DNA from: Chrysogorgia sp. JL179-B06
Lineage: Eukaryota; Cnidaria; Anthozoa; Scleralcyonacea; Chrysogorgiidae
Direction: 5' to 3'
Assembly: GCA_035772405.1 (NCBI GenBank)
Contig: JAYKKM010000049.1
Location: forward strand, 22,501-86,500
DNA length: 64,000 nt
In this document: positions 35,167-64,000 of the stretch, one piece after another
Numbering within the stretch: position 1 is the first letter of the stretch
How the letters are laid out: each line of letters opens with the position of its first letter
The notes under the pieces: model-generated
The model's input: only the letters and a program-made list of their open reading frames with translations
Told to the model about the DNA's origin: nothing
The model's database searches: none
Position numbers and translations under genes: made by a program

Positions 35167-36059
35167 CTGGTTTCCATATGATCGTTACGATCGCTCAATT
35201 TTAAAACCGGCGATCGTAGCGATCATATGGAAACCACACGCTCAGCGATCCTGGCGATCGTAGCGATCATATGGAAACCACACGCTCAGCGATCCTTGCG
35301 ATCGCCGAGATAGAAAATGTTCTATCTCGGCGATCGCAGCGATTATATGGAAACACTGGTTCAGCGATCCTGGCGATCTCAGCGATCGGTATACCCCAGC
35401 GACATTCGGCTATATATCTATAAAACACATTACAGTAAACTAATAAGATTAAACGGTTCCTTCATTGTATACATCACGCAAATTTAGATGAATCAGTGAA
35501 ACTAAAGCATTTTATGTAAATATTTTATGTAAACACCTGTAAAAGAATGATCTGTCTTGAAGACGTAGCTGTGCCCGAAGCTGTGGGACGAGAGTGTGAA
35601 AAGCTCCAAGCTCTTCTCTCATTCGAAATATCTGTCGTCGAACCCAAAAACGATGTTTCCTTGGCGCAAGTTCGTCCAAACAAACTGGGACGAGATTTAA
35701 GGCAGTACTTTTAAAATGCAATCCGAACGAGTTCTTTTTACGGGAGGCCGATTATACGTTAGACACTTGCTAAATTCGATGTTTGAAACCGACGTCGAAT
35801 TTTGTCGAAACTAATGTGTATTAGATTCGACACATGATAAATTCGACGTTTGATATAGGCCTTACTGATAAGAGCAACTAGAAGAAAAAGCTGTGCTTGC
35901 GATAGTAAAAGAAAGTTGTCTTTGTTTACTTCGTCCATGAGGATCGCTACAATCACCACGATCGCCGGTTTTAAAATTGAGCGATCGCAGCGATTATATG
36001 GAAACATGACGATCGCCGGTTTTAAAATTGAGCGATCGTAGCGATCATATGGAAACCAG
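35167..36059. mobile_element. Harbinger-like foldback element with GATCG repeats
   Basis: Ends CTGGTTTCCATATGATCG and CGATCATATGGAAACCAG continue as near-perfect inverted repeats for about 50 bp. The left end has extra copies of the GCGATCGTAGCGATCATATG unit. It encloses a transposase remnant (35512-35721). Confidence 0.87.
35512..35721 (-). pseudogene. PIF/Harbinger transposase N-terminal remnant
   Basis: Minus-strand translation includes PRKHRFWVRRQIFRMREELG then AFHTLVPQLRAQLRLQDRSF, resembling the R-x-F-W-V-R ... G-A-(Y/F)-x-x-L-(V/x)-x-E-L-R ... F motif near the start of HARBI1-like nucleases. The DDE catalytic part is absent, so it is a dead fragment inside the MITE. Confidence 0.62.
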
Positions 36060-36602
36060 AATAAACAGAGTTCCACTTCAACCTAACACCGCTTAGGACG
36101 ACCACACGGGATCGCCGACGGATTATTGCCGGTTTACCTCCAAGGGAAGACGAAGAATCAGACCAGATGACCGAGGATCGCAGACAGAGTTCAGTTTCCG
36201 AAAACAACGATAATACCCGAAATATAAGTAGTTCAGTTTCCAATAGTTTTATCGGCACAGACTTACGATTATTTGAGTTATTACTCGGGCTACTGTGGTA
36301 GCACGAGTCTTAAATTCGGCTCTGTTATTATTTTTGGGGTTCCACAAATTTGCAAAATTGCGCAATATTTCCCGTCAGGCTCAGTTTGCGAACTGTGAGG
36401 CATGTTGCGGGTCAATAGCCGATTTCTTTATTTTCGTACAGCTTTGCTTTTGGTCGAGTTGTCGTTCTCTGACTGTCTGCAATGTGGCTGACAATTGTGT
36501 TGATCGTGAATACGCTCGCTATGCTTACATCTGCACACGCTGATCGCAGTAGACTTATACTAAAAGATGACGACGCTCAAAAGTAGCCCGAGTCGTTAAC
36601 GC

Positions 36603-36935
36603 CTACACACGTAAAAATCTCACAAGCTTGTTACAAGTTGTTGGCGCAACAAGCTTGCTACAAGCCTGGGAACAAGTTGTAAGCTGTTGTTTTATCAAGC
36701 CGGAACAAGTTTGTTCAACCTTGTAGCAAGTTGTCGCGTTGCAGAGCCGTAACAAGTTGTTGGAACAACTCAACAACCTGTATTAGGCTTGTCAGTTGAC
36801 AACAAGCAATTTCAGACGTGTTGGAACAACTTGTAACAAGTCTGATGAAGTCGTCAATGTTGTCGTCTTGATAGAACAGTATTGTAACAACATTGTTGCG
36901 GGTTTGTAACAAGTTGTGCGTTTTTACGTGTGTAG
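36603..36935. mobile_element. MITE with CTACACACGTAAAAA ends and AACAAGTTGT interior
   Basis: Ends CTACACACGTAAAAATCTCA and TGCGTTTTTACGTGTGTAG are inverted. The interior consists of many AACAAGTTGT / ACAACTTGTT short inverted motifs. Confidence 0.88.
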
Positions 36936-37742
36936 CGGGCGTCTTGTTGTGTATTTTTTTGAACAACGTTAACTCTTGGGTAATTATTCCTGGAAATAAA
37001 CACACCCGAAACTAAAGCTTCTTTTCCAGTCATCAATTGTGAGTATTACTAACAAACCATGGTTTTTAGGAAGAACCAACATTTGATATAGTGATATATT
37101 TCGAATGGATGACGTTTTCGCGCCAACCGTCTCAGTATAAAGTTATAAACAGTGTTTTTTTTATCTAAAAAAGTCGAAAATATTTTTACTTTGATTTTAA
37201 AAACATATTAAGCTTCAATGGTTCAGAAAATGAAGCAAGGCCAGGTTTTCCTTCACATCTTACGAGAAACCAGTGTTTTGAACCGGGATAATTATTTGTC
37301 TAAACAACAATTATAAAAAATATATCGTAAAGCGAAAATAAACACAACTTTCTCACCTTTAGAAGTCGTCATTGGTGTTTTCGTTGCTCATGCAGCATAA
37401 TTCGTCGACGTTATCGGGATTTTTCTCTTCTTTTTTTGCTTCACAAATCTGTGAGTAACTCACAAACCTTCAGCCGCCATCTTGTATCATCACGACCGGA
37501 AGTCAATTCAAAGGAATGCAGTCCGCAGGGCCTGATTTCAGTCATCCGCGGGGAACCCAAAATGGGCCGGGCAAATTTCATATTAAAGCAATCACTTTGA
37601 TCTTTCACTCAGCAGAAAATGGCCCAAGTAACAATAGAACAACAGGCTTAATCGCCAAATAGAGGTTCTCGAATTGCAGAAAAAGGCCTGGAACCAAGAA
37701 GTTTGCCCTCCAATTTACTCCCAATTTTCCCAAGATGGCGGC

Positions 37743-38182
37743 GCCCAATAGACGATTTTCACGATCATGCGCAGTAGCAACAAATATTCAAATTTTCATC
37801 GTAGGTAAAAACAACTGTTTCAGCTGGAAAGAGCATATTGAAAATAGTAGAAGTGCAAAGTTTGAAAGGAATTGTGTAAAAAAGGAAGAAGTTACACAAG
37901 CAGAAAGTTGGCCATTTCAAAAGGGATTTATTAGTGATTTAATAAGGATTTTGGCTTGGCGGGCGGTATTTGCACGCCAAGCCAAAATCCCTATTAAATC
38001 CATAGTAAAGAGCAAAACTTCCAAAGTGTGTAGCTTTCGCACTATTTGCCCGATTAGTTTCAAACTTTGCACTTTTACTATTTTGAATATGATCTTTCTA
38101 GCTAAAACAGTTGTTTTTACCTCATATGAAAATTTGAAATAAAATTGCTACTGCGCATGACCCTGAAACTCGTCTATTGGTT
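37743..38182. mobile_element. Long-arm foldback directly upstream of the LamG gene
   Basis: Arms about 37743-37955 and 37968-38182 are inverted repeats (CCAATAGACG...CGTCTATTGG ends; CTTGGCGGGCGG/CGCCAAG centre). The centre has GGATTTTGGCTTGGCG and its inverse. The right end is 122 bp from the LamG start codon. The long plus-strand ORF through it is an artefact. Confidence 0.92.
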
Positions 38183-38304
38183 CCCAAATTCAGGCCCCAA
38201 AGGGTAGCGGTGCTTTTCAGTGGTCTTAGCTCCACATGTTCAATTCTATGTTCTAACTAAAAACATTTAACACTTTCGTTATATTGAATTTTAGTTTTGG
38301 CTAA

Positions 38305-57754
<19,450 letters not shown>

Positions 57755-57775
57755 ATGTTGGAGTAGATTATGTTT

Positions 57776-58104
57776 TACTAACCTACCTATAGCTAGGTAG
57801 GTAGGTATAGGGTAGGTAGGTCCCTCCCTCCCTACCTACCTATACCTACCTATACCTATACTTACCTATACCCACCCACCTACCTACCTAAACCAACCTA
57901 CCTACCTACCTACCTACCTACCTACCTACCTACCTACCTACCTACCTACCTACCTACCTACCTACCTACCTACCTACCTACCTACCTACCTACCTACCTA
58001 CCTACCTACCTACCTACCTACCTACCTACCTACCTACCTACCTACCGACCTACCTACCGACCGACCTACCGACCGACCGACCGACCGACCGACCGACCGA
58101 CCGA
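57776..58104. repeat. (CCTA)n grading into (CCGA)n microsatellite
   Basis: Begins about 20 bp after the LamG stop codon. The first 60 bp include an inverted section (GGTA units), then pure CCTA to about 58045, then interspersed and finally pure CCGA. It probably lies in, or terminates, the 3' UTR. Confidence 0.95.
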
Positions 58105-58402
58105 CAGACCGACCAGTAATGTTTTCACAATTTTGTAAGTGGGAAAGAGACTAATTGTCACTTGGAGGATTGGACGACGCCTGATGGCGCGAACAGTTTT
58201 TAATTTAAATGTCAGCTGTATTAAACAGAAGGCGGTTGTCACAATGTCAACTTGCTCTCCTTGTCGTGTACACGAAGAAACAAGAAAAAACAAAAAGGTT
58301 TTGCGTGTCGCCGGCACCTGAAGAAAGCGCTACCACTAAAATGTGCCTTTGTCGGCGGTGCCGTAACTGCCAGGAAAGTTGATCTGAGTTGACTATGCGT
58401 GC

Positions 58403-58672
58403 AAGTCGCCGACGCAGTTTTCCCTTTCGTAAACGGTCTTTGCCATCTCGAACGGTCTTTGCCATCCTAAACAATGACCCCGATACCCCTGAATCCTAAC
58501 CCCCCGGAATTTTTTACTAATATATACGGCAAAACTGTGTAAAGCTGTCGCATTGTTGCGAAAAATTCCGGAGGGTTAGGATTCAGGGGGGGTTGGGGTC
58601 ATTGTTTAGGATGGCAAAGACCGTTCGAGATGGCAAAGACCGTTTACGAAAGGGAAAACTGCGTCGCCGACT
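58403..58672. mobile_element. Foldback with GGCAAAGACCGTT subrepeats
   Basis: Arms of about 115 bp (AAGTCGCCGACGCAGTTTTC and inverse) contain two copies of the 21-bp-type AACGGTCTTTGCCATC unit and CGGAGGGTTAGGATTCAG; short AT-rich loop. Confidence 0.9.
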
Positions 58673-59260
58673 AGGATTAACACTACACGATATGCCTTGA
58701 AATCTATTTCTTACACTGCCACGAAAATATGGAAATTATTACCGAACGCTGTACGATCTTTAAAGTGCCCCTAACCTCAAAATTTTTGATTGTCTTATTT
58801 GGAAGAACGTTTAAAATGGTAAAGTAACTTCTTTTGAAGATTCTCCTTTCTTCGCTTTCTTTTTGAGATATATCAGTTTGTTTGATATGCAAATGTCCGG
58901 AATTTACGTCACACGTGCATAATGAGTTATCACAGAATGTTATATATCTTTGCATTCATCAAATAAAAACACTAAAGTGTGAATAACACATGTGTATGTT
59001 TCTGTCACAACACCAAACCTCTCGATTTTAAAGGATTTCGTTCGAGAATGAAGAGATACACACATTTCTCCAATAAGTCATTATGCATGTGTGACGTAAA
59101 TTCCGTACATTTGCATATCAAACAAACTGATATATCTCCAAAAGAAAGCGAAGAAACGAAAATCTTCAAAAGAAGTTCTTCCAAATAAAACAATAAAACA
59201 TTTTGAGGTTAGGGGCACTTTAAATACCCTGCAGTCTTTTCGTAATACATCATTACAGGG
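58673..59260 (+). pseudogene. LINE A C-terminal fragment split by a foldback
   Basis: 58677-58766 encodes RYALKSISYTATKIWKLL then PNAVRSL; after the foldback, 59223-59260 continues in frame as NTLQSFRNTSL. Together these match the end of a CR1/L2-like LINE ORF (W-x-x-L-P-N-x-x-R-S-L-x-x-L-x-x-F). Confidence 0.8.
58758..59222. mobile_element. Long-arm foldback of family F in LINE A
   Basis: Ends GTGCCCCTAACCTCAAAA and TTTTGAGGTTAGGGGCAC, arms about 150 bp. ATGCAAAT (58887-58894) plus TTACGTCA (58904-58911) in the left arm and ATTTGCAT (59109-59116) in the right. TTTAAA flanks both ends, consistent with a TTAA-containing target duplication. Confidence 0.9.
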
Positions 59261-59261
59261 A

Positions 59262-60075
59262 GATCTGGACACCATTTTGCAGTGGGCAACGCGTAATAAC
59301 ATGAACCTCAATACAAAGAAATGCAAAGAGATGGTGATCTGCACGCTTAGAACCAAGCCTGACCTCTCGCCATTGCTCATAAATAACATCCCCCTTGATC
59401 ACGTGTCATCTCACAAAGTTATTGGCCTCACACTACTATGCAACACTTTAAAGTGGAATATAAACATCGAAGAGATCGTAACCAAAGCGTCTAAGCGCCT
59501 TTACATCCTTAGGGTATTGAAACGTGCTGGCATACCCTCCTGCGACCTCATCAACGTCTATTACGCCCTAGTACGCTCTGTACTCGAGTATTGTTGCGTT
59601 ACATGGACAAAAAGTCTACCAAACTATCTGAACGATAATATTGAGAAGGTCCAAAAACGAGCATTGCGAATCCTGTTCCCTGATATCCATTACAATGACG
59701 CCCTTGATCTAACCTGCTGCGCTCGACTCGATGTCAGAAGAGACGAACTGTGTTTGTGGGTATGGAATAACATTAGTGACCAGGTAACAAGCGATGCAAC
59801 CGGGACTCAGGGTCCCTTGCGCGCTCAATGCCAGCCATATGGTTTACGGAACATTAACAGTGTTAGGAACGTTTAAAAAGAAGCTTTTTTCCGGCCACGT
59901 AGTTTCAACATTGATTTCTATTCAATTAAACATGTAATATATCTACCAATTTAAACTTTCTTGTAATCCCAGTCCCATAGTCGTAGTCTATTATATTTGT
60001 AATTTTTAGAGTAATTTCATACCAAAATTGTAAACATTATGTGATTTAATAAACCATCATTATTATTATTATTAT
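59262..60075 (+). pseudogene. LINE B: reverse-transcriptase C-terminal half and 3' end
   Basis: Encodes DLDTILQWATRNNMNLNTKK then CKEM, KASKRLYILRVLKRAG, VRSVLEYCCVTWTKSLPNYL and IEKVQKRALRILFP, the post-palm/thumb region of CR1/jockey-like reverse transcriptases. The frame stops at 59876. The 3' UTR ends in an ATT/TTA microsatellite tail at about 60060-60075, as in L2/CR1 elements. 5'-truncated, so not mobile. Confidence 0.92.
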
Positions 60076-60077
60076 AC

Positions 60078-60634
60078 TGCTCGTTCTGTTTACGTCCTGA
60101 AACTCTTCTACATGTTGTTGCCGGTTGTCAACATTACCTAGAACGATTTACTTGGAGACACGATTCCATTCTCAGTTTTCTCGCAAAAAATTTTCAATCT
60201 ATAGACGGATGTAACCTGTTCGTTGATCTTCCTGGATTTAAAAGCCCCTCAGTTATAACTGGAGACGAACAACGCCCAGATTTACTTCTTTCCACTTCAA
60301 ACAACGACCTTTACGTCGTTGAACTTACCGTAGGATTTGAGTCTAACCTTACCAACAACGTTAACCGGAAGAAAGCTAAGTACAAAGATCTAGTAAGAAA
60401 GCAGAATGAGGACTTCACAAGTGTTAAATTTGTTAATCTCTCCATCAGCTCACTCGGAATTTTCGATAAAGAATGCCATACTTTTATTGAAATGTTAAAT
60501 GATTTAGGACTCGATAACAAACATCAACAATACTACATCCGAAACATGATCTCTATCGCCATTAGAACGACGTATTATATCTTCTGTTGTAGAAACAAAG
60601 AATGGACCAATCCTGAACCACTATTTAGTGGTTA
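60078..60634 (+). pseudogene. Non-LTR element C-terminus: CCHC finger and restriction-like endonuclease
   Basis: An open frame of 185 codons without an early ATG. CSFCLRPETLLHVVAGC fits C-x2-C-x7-H-x4-C; QRPDLLLST ... YVVELTVGFE ... NRKKAKYKDL fits the PD-(D/E)xK-type endonuclease found at the C-terminus of R2/NeSL/Utopia-like non-LTR retrotransposons. Ends IRTTYYIFCCRNKEWTNPEP. The 5' end is cut exactly at LINE B's TTA tail; AT-rich 3' sequence follows to about 60820. Confidence 0.85.
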
Positions 60635-60884
60635 AACATTAAACATTTGAACATTAAACATTAATTTAATTATAAATTTGTTTCTGTTGTTTTAGAAATA
60701 TTAATACTGTATATAATCATATGTGATTCAAGTTAGCCAATTGTAAATTACCTCAAGAAGTGAGATTTGCAATTGTAAATATATAAGAAAAATTTATATT
60801 AATAAAGTTTCCATTATTATAAATTAATATTTAGTGAACTGAACATATATTGAAATGAACTTGTATCTAATTTTTATTTAAATT

Positions 60885-61980
60885 AAAGTCCCCATGAAAC
60901 TAAAATAAAGTTTGTCTTATTTTAATGAACTCTTAAAATGATTAGGAATGGTAATTTAGAGCTCTTTCATATCTTACGTCGTAATTCTCGAGATATTTAG
61001 ACTTTTGTGATATGCAAATGAAATAACCTTTATGATGTAAAGAGCTTTACACATTTTTAGAAAACCAAGTATATGTTTGAAATTATTCTACGAAATCACT
61101 TGAAACATTGCACATTACGACACTTCGTGAAACCTAACATTATTACATCGAAATAGTGATGCCAAATTAATTTATTATTTCTAATTACAGTTGACTCTCT
61201 CGTAAGCGACGAGAGATGGTCGCTTAATTATGAGAATATTCACCCAAAAAGTGGCCCAAACCCTATTGTAATTCAGTTTTATACCGGAAGTGATAATAAC
61301 ATTCACATATTTCACAAAACTGTTTCTTAATATCATTCTAATACCGTCAGTGAACACGATTAAATAGTTGGACATATTCCTTGGCAAGGATATGGCAACT
61401 GAGTACAAAGGCAAAGTCGTTATCATTGGAAAGCGAGTAAATCGTGGCGCTGGATATGGTCTAGAGATCCCATGTAAATATATTTATTGTGGGGACAGTA
61501 AAACATCTATACCCTATATAGCAACTATAGCGGAAATTGCAAAATTATATAATAAAGCCAAGATTGTTGTCGTCTGGTCTGTCATAGGTCTGTCATCGAT
61601 CTCCGGGGTGGTCGCTTACGAGAGTAGAAAAACAATGAGAAAAGCCAAAAGGGCATCCCAAAAAGTGGTCGCGGTGCTTACGAGAGTGGTCGCTTACGAG
61701 AGATGCTAAATACAGTGTTTGACTAAGAAATAAAATGGGAATTTGTAAAGGCGGTCGCTTAAGGGAGATGGTCGCTTACGAGAGTTCAAAGAGAGTCAAC
61801 TTTACTTGATTTCCTAAAAATGTGTAAAGCTCTTTACGTCATAGGTTATCATTTGCATATCACATTAGTCTAAATATCTCAAGAACGACGTGAGATATGA
61901 AAGAGCTCTAAATTACCATTCCTAATAATTTTCGGAGTTCTTTAATTAAGACAAACTTAATTTTCGTTTCATAGGCGCTA
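60885..61980. mobile_element. Long-arm foldback of family F, interrupted
   Basis: Arms about 60890-61060 and 61806-61975 are inverted (AAGTTTGTCTTATT; GGAATGGTAATTTAGAGCTC; TGTAAAGAGCTTTACAC). ATGCAAAT at 61012-61019 and ATTTGCAT at 61851-61858. The loop is interrupted by the element at 61189-61801. Confidence 0.9.
61189..61801. mobile_element. Nested MITE with GTCGCTTACGAGAG repeats
   Basis: 613-bp element with ends AGTTGACTCTCT and AGAGAGTCAACT, flanked by TTAC on both sides (61185-61188, 61802-61805). Interior ends carry several copies of GTCGCTTACGAGAG. The roughly 113-codon plus ORF inside is unassigned. Confidence 0.9.
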
Positions 61981-62159
61981 TAAATGTTTGTATTCAGTTA
62001 GATCTCGGGAAATTAGCATGTATTGCTGGGAGGATTAGTCAGGCTCGTCAAGTTTAAATAAGGTTTATTATTATTATACAAACCTTTTAGAGTATTCATT
62101 GGATATAAGACAGAAAATTATTAATTTCTTTATGTTTTGGACAAAAACATCTTATGTGA

Positions 62160-62240
62160 ACACATGTTCTAAGGATTTGTGGAAAGGAAAATTTCGAGTG
62201 TTGAAATGTAGTATACATTTTAAGACCAAACCGGGTCCTT
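62160..62240 (+). repeat. Dispersed repeat shared with 14530-14620
   Basis: Contains TGTTCTAAGGATTTGTGG, AAATTTCGAGTGTTGAAATG and ACATTTTAAGACCAAACCGG, matching the tail of the SINE at 14520-14640. Confidence 0.78.
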
Positions 62241-62249
62241 CGTCTTTGG

Positions 62250-64000
62250 CGTCAAACGTCATGGGGCTAATTGGATGGTGCTCGCTAATTGGAAAAGTCG
62301 GACAAACATATAGTGCGTAAGCATTGCGGTACCCTGGGTAGCATTGCGGAAATCGTAATTTCAAAAGCGAGGTGCTGATTATTTTCTTCGAGAACGTTTT
62401 AAACTAGTGTAAATATAGATAGAACCTTTCTTAGGACTGTTGGACCTTACCAATGCAGTAAAAGGCGCCCAATATGAATTTAAAAGTAGAATCTGTTCAA
62501 AAGTCCAAAGATAACTTATCTTTTGTAATACAAAATTCGGAAAACGGGGGTGATCATATAATTACGGCAGATCGGAAGTGATAAAGTCAACAAGGGAAGG
62601 AAAAAAACGGCATTTTTTTAACAACAGTTCCGTGCGTTATTTCCGTAGTTGTTATAACACAAGCGGTGCTAGTAAGCTTTTCTAAACGTCAAGCGATATC
62701 TATATGAACAGCAACTAGTTTCCAGGTTTCGTATTGCTACAGTGGTGCGTAGTGCTGTGCGCCGGAGTGCCGGAGCCGGCTTGTTTTCTTCCCGCTCCGG
62801 CTGGAAAATCAGAATAACAAAAAATATGACAATTTCGACGAAGCTTTGTTCACAAATAATGGATGAATGTGCATATGATTTGCATGAAGAATGTGCATAT
62901 AAGTCTTGTCTGTTGAGTCAAACCATTAAATTAAAGAGACTGCAAAGTTAATACTCAGGAATTATTGGTATCGCCACAAAAACAAATGGCCTGCTTTGAC
63001 GCGTCTAGCTGATCTCTGATCTCGTATCTTTCTTGTCCACCGTCCTCTGTCAGTTCTTAGCGATCTTTTCGTTGACGGGGAACATCGTCGCTTAGCATCA
63101 TTAAATTTAATTATAAGAAGTTTTAAAAGCCCTTGGCAATTTACACTTGTATTTCGTTATTTGTATTTTGTAGCAGCATAACGTATTCGGTTCTATAAAG
63201 TTTTCCTCATTTCAGGAGTAGCATTGCATTTGCTTGAGTTGAGTCGCTTGACAGTTTTACGGCTTTCACCGGGGGAAGACCCTTGGACTTTATGTCTTTA
63301 TCCCCAGCAAGCCGGAGCTGGAAAACCGGAGTTTGCAAACCTCTACATGGTCACATATGCTATATTCTATAATACTGATATAGGACAGAAAGAGATAAAC
63401 GCAGGAAATCACAGGAAAAAGCACTTGAAACTCTTATGTATATTTTTACAATTCTTACGTACAATCAATCTGCCAGATCTATATATACTCCAATTATCTA
63501 TAGTATTTACATCACTAGTCTGAAATATATCGATTCAATATATCCGCGCTTCAATATATCGCTTGTATTGCATATATATCGCTCCAAAGTCACAGTATAC
63601 TTAAAGAATATTTTTACCTTAAGACACAGAATTATCAACAAAGCTTATAGAACATTTCGTGGTCAACACTATAATGTTCTCATGCAAATACTATATTCCA
63701 GTGTATCAGCATTTCTTAAGGTCGATTTAACTAACTTTCATTGTTATTCATATTAGTGCCTACAATTATGATTTAGTGCAGGATAGTTATATAACTGTCC
63801 AATTAACTATTGTTCTTTTCATTGTGACTCGTATTAATGCTTACTTGGCAACTAAACTTATATAACTGTCCAAGCTATTAAATAACGATGTATATGCCAT
63901 TAATGCGGACGAATTACACCGGCCGACCATTTTGAAATTCGAGTTGGCGATCGCCTCAGCAATTTCAAAATAGCGGGGTTATTATGAAGCCAAAACGTCT
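62250..64000. other. Region without recognised features
   Basis: Short AT-rich frames only; no exon-like block with consistent splice sites, no microsatellite of note. Confidence 0.5.

Larger units (their letters stand above)
24100..37740. other. Region without a confident gene
   Basis: I find no exon series here. It holds a short palindrome (TTAGACAACTCGG/ACTAGTTGTCTAA, about 26368-26442), a CACCAACCTTA tandem repeat (29523-29650), a degenerate AATTACAA patch (27990-28095), a hairpin GCAGATTGCCTC/GAGGCAGTCTGC (31315-31350), SINEs (32660-33015), foldbacks (33680-34880, 35167-36059, 36603-36935) and one unassigned ORF (about 33012-33358). Promoter and UTR sequence of the receptor may lie near 24000-24200. 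Confidence 0.6.

Noticed and set aside
37340..37475. Minus-strand ATGGCGGCTGAAG|GTTTGT as a first exon of another gene
   Set aside because: Only four codons before a possible donor, and no partner exon could be found.
37735..38142. 135-codon plus ORF starting in a good ATG context (MAAPNRR)
   Set aside because: It lies almost completely within a foldback with inverted arms; both halves are mirror translations and no splice model links it to the LamG gene.

Overview
This is an AT-rich, repeat-dense metazoan nuclear window. Its split genes have GT..AG introns and carry animal-specific domains (Ig + transmembrane + tyrosine kinase; tandem LamG-like domains). The gene style, the abundant CR1/L2-like and restriction-like-endonuclease LINEs, and the many foldback MITEs suggest a cnidarian. 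That placement is an inference, not proven by any single marker.

Two genes are well supported. (1) A minus-strand FGFR-like receptor tyrosine kinase has eight coding exons between 23957 and 1455: signal peptide, a 27-nt microexon, two Ig exons, a transmembrane/juxtamembrane/P-loop exon, then three kinase exons ending in the activation loop. All junctions agree in phase and give 550 codons. The last kinase exons lie beyond the left edge. (2) A plus-strand gene at 38305-57754 has seven exons, all joined by phase-1 introns, and encodes a predicted secreted proprotein of 966 residues: signal peptide, disordered acidic region, furin-type site, coiled-coil region and two LamG-like (concanavalin-fold) domains. 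I cannot assign it to a named family.

The remaining sequence is mostly mobile and satellite DNA. Intron 4 of the LamG gene carries an approximately 10.5-kb tandem array (44374-54833) whose sense strand is nearly devoid of G and consists of CTAAC and T-rich units, with a higher-order duplication. Elsewhere there are two hAT-type MITEs with intact 8-bp target duplications (957-1092, 9490-9912), a TA-flanked MITE inside a SINE-bearing foldback (20095-20363), Harbinger-like elements (35167-36059, 55889-56534), several long-arm foldbacks sharing an octamer-like motif, and tRNA-like SINE units, often as inverted pairs. LINE fragments include a CR1/L2-like piece holding a perfect 86-bp palindrome (21331-21416) and a restriction-like-endonuclease fragment (60078-60634).

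Layout: 1-1450 SINE foldback and small MITEs; 1455-24100 receptor gene with repeat-filled introns; 24100-37740 repeats and unassigned DNA with no confident gene; 37743-38182 foldback just upstream of the LamG gene; 38305-57754 LamG gene; 57776-58104 microsatellite right after its stop codon; 58400-61980 LINEs interrupted by nested foldbacks; 62000-64000 low-information DNA with one dispersed repeat. The two genes show no evident functional link. They occupy opposite strands and are transcribed away from each other.
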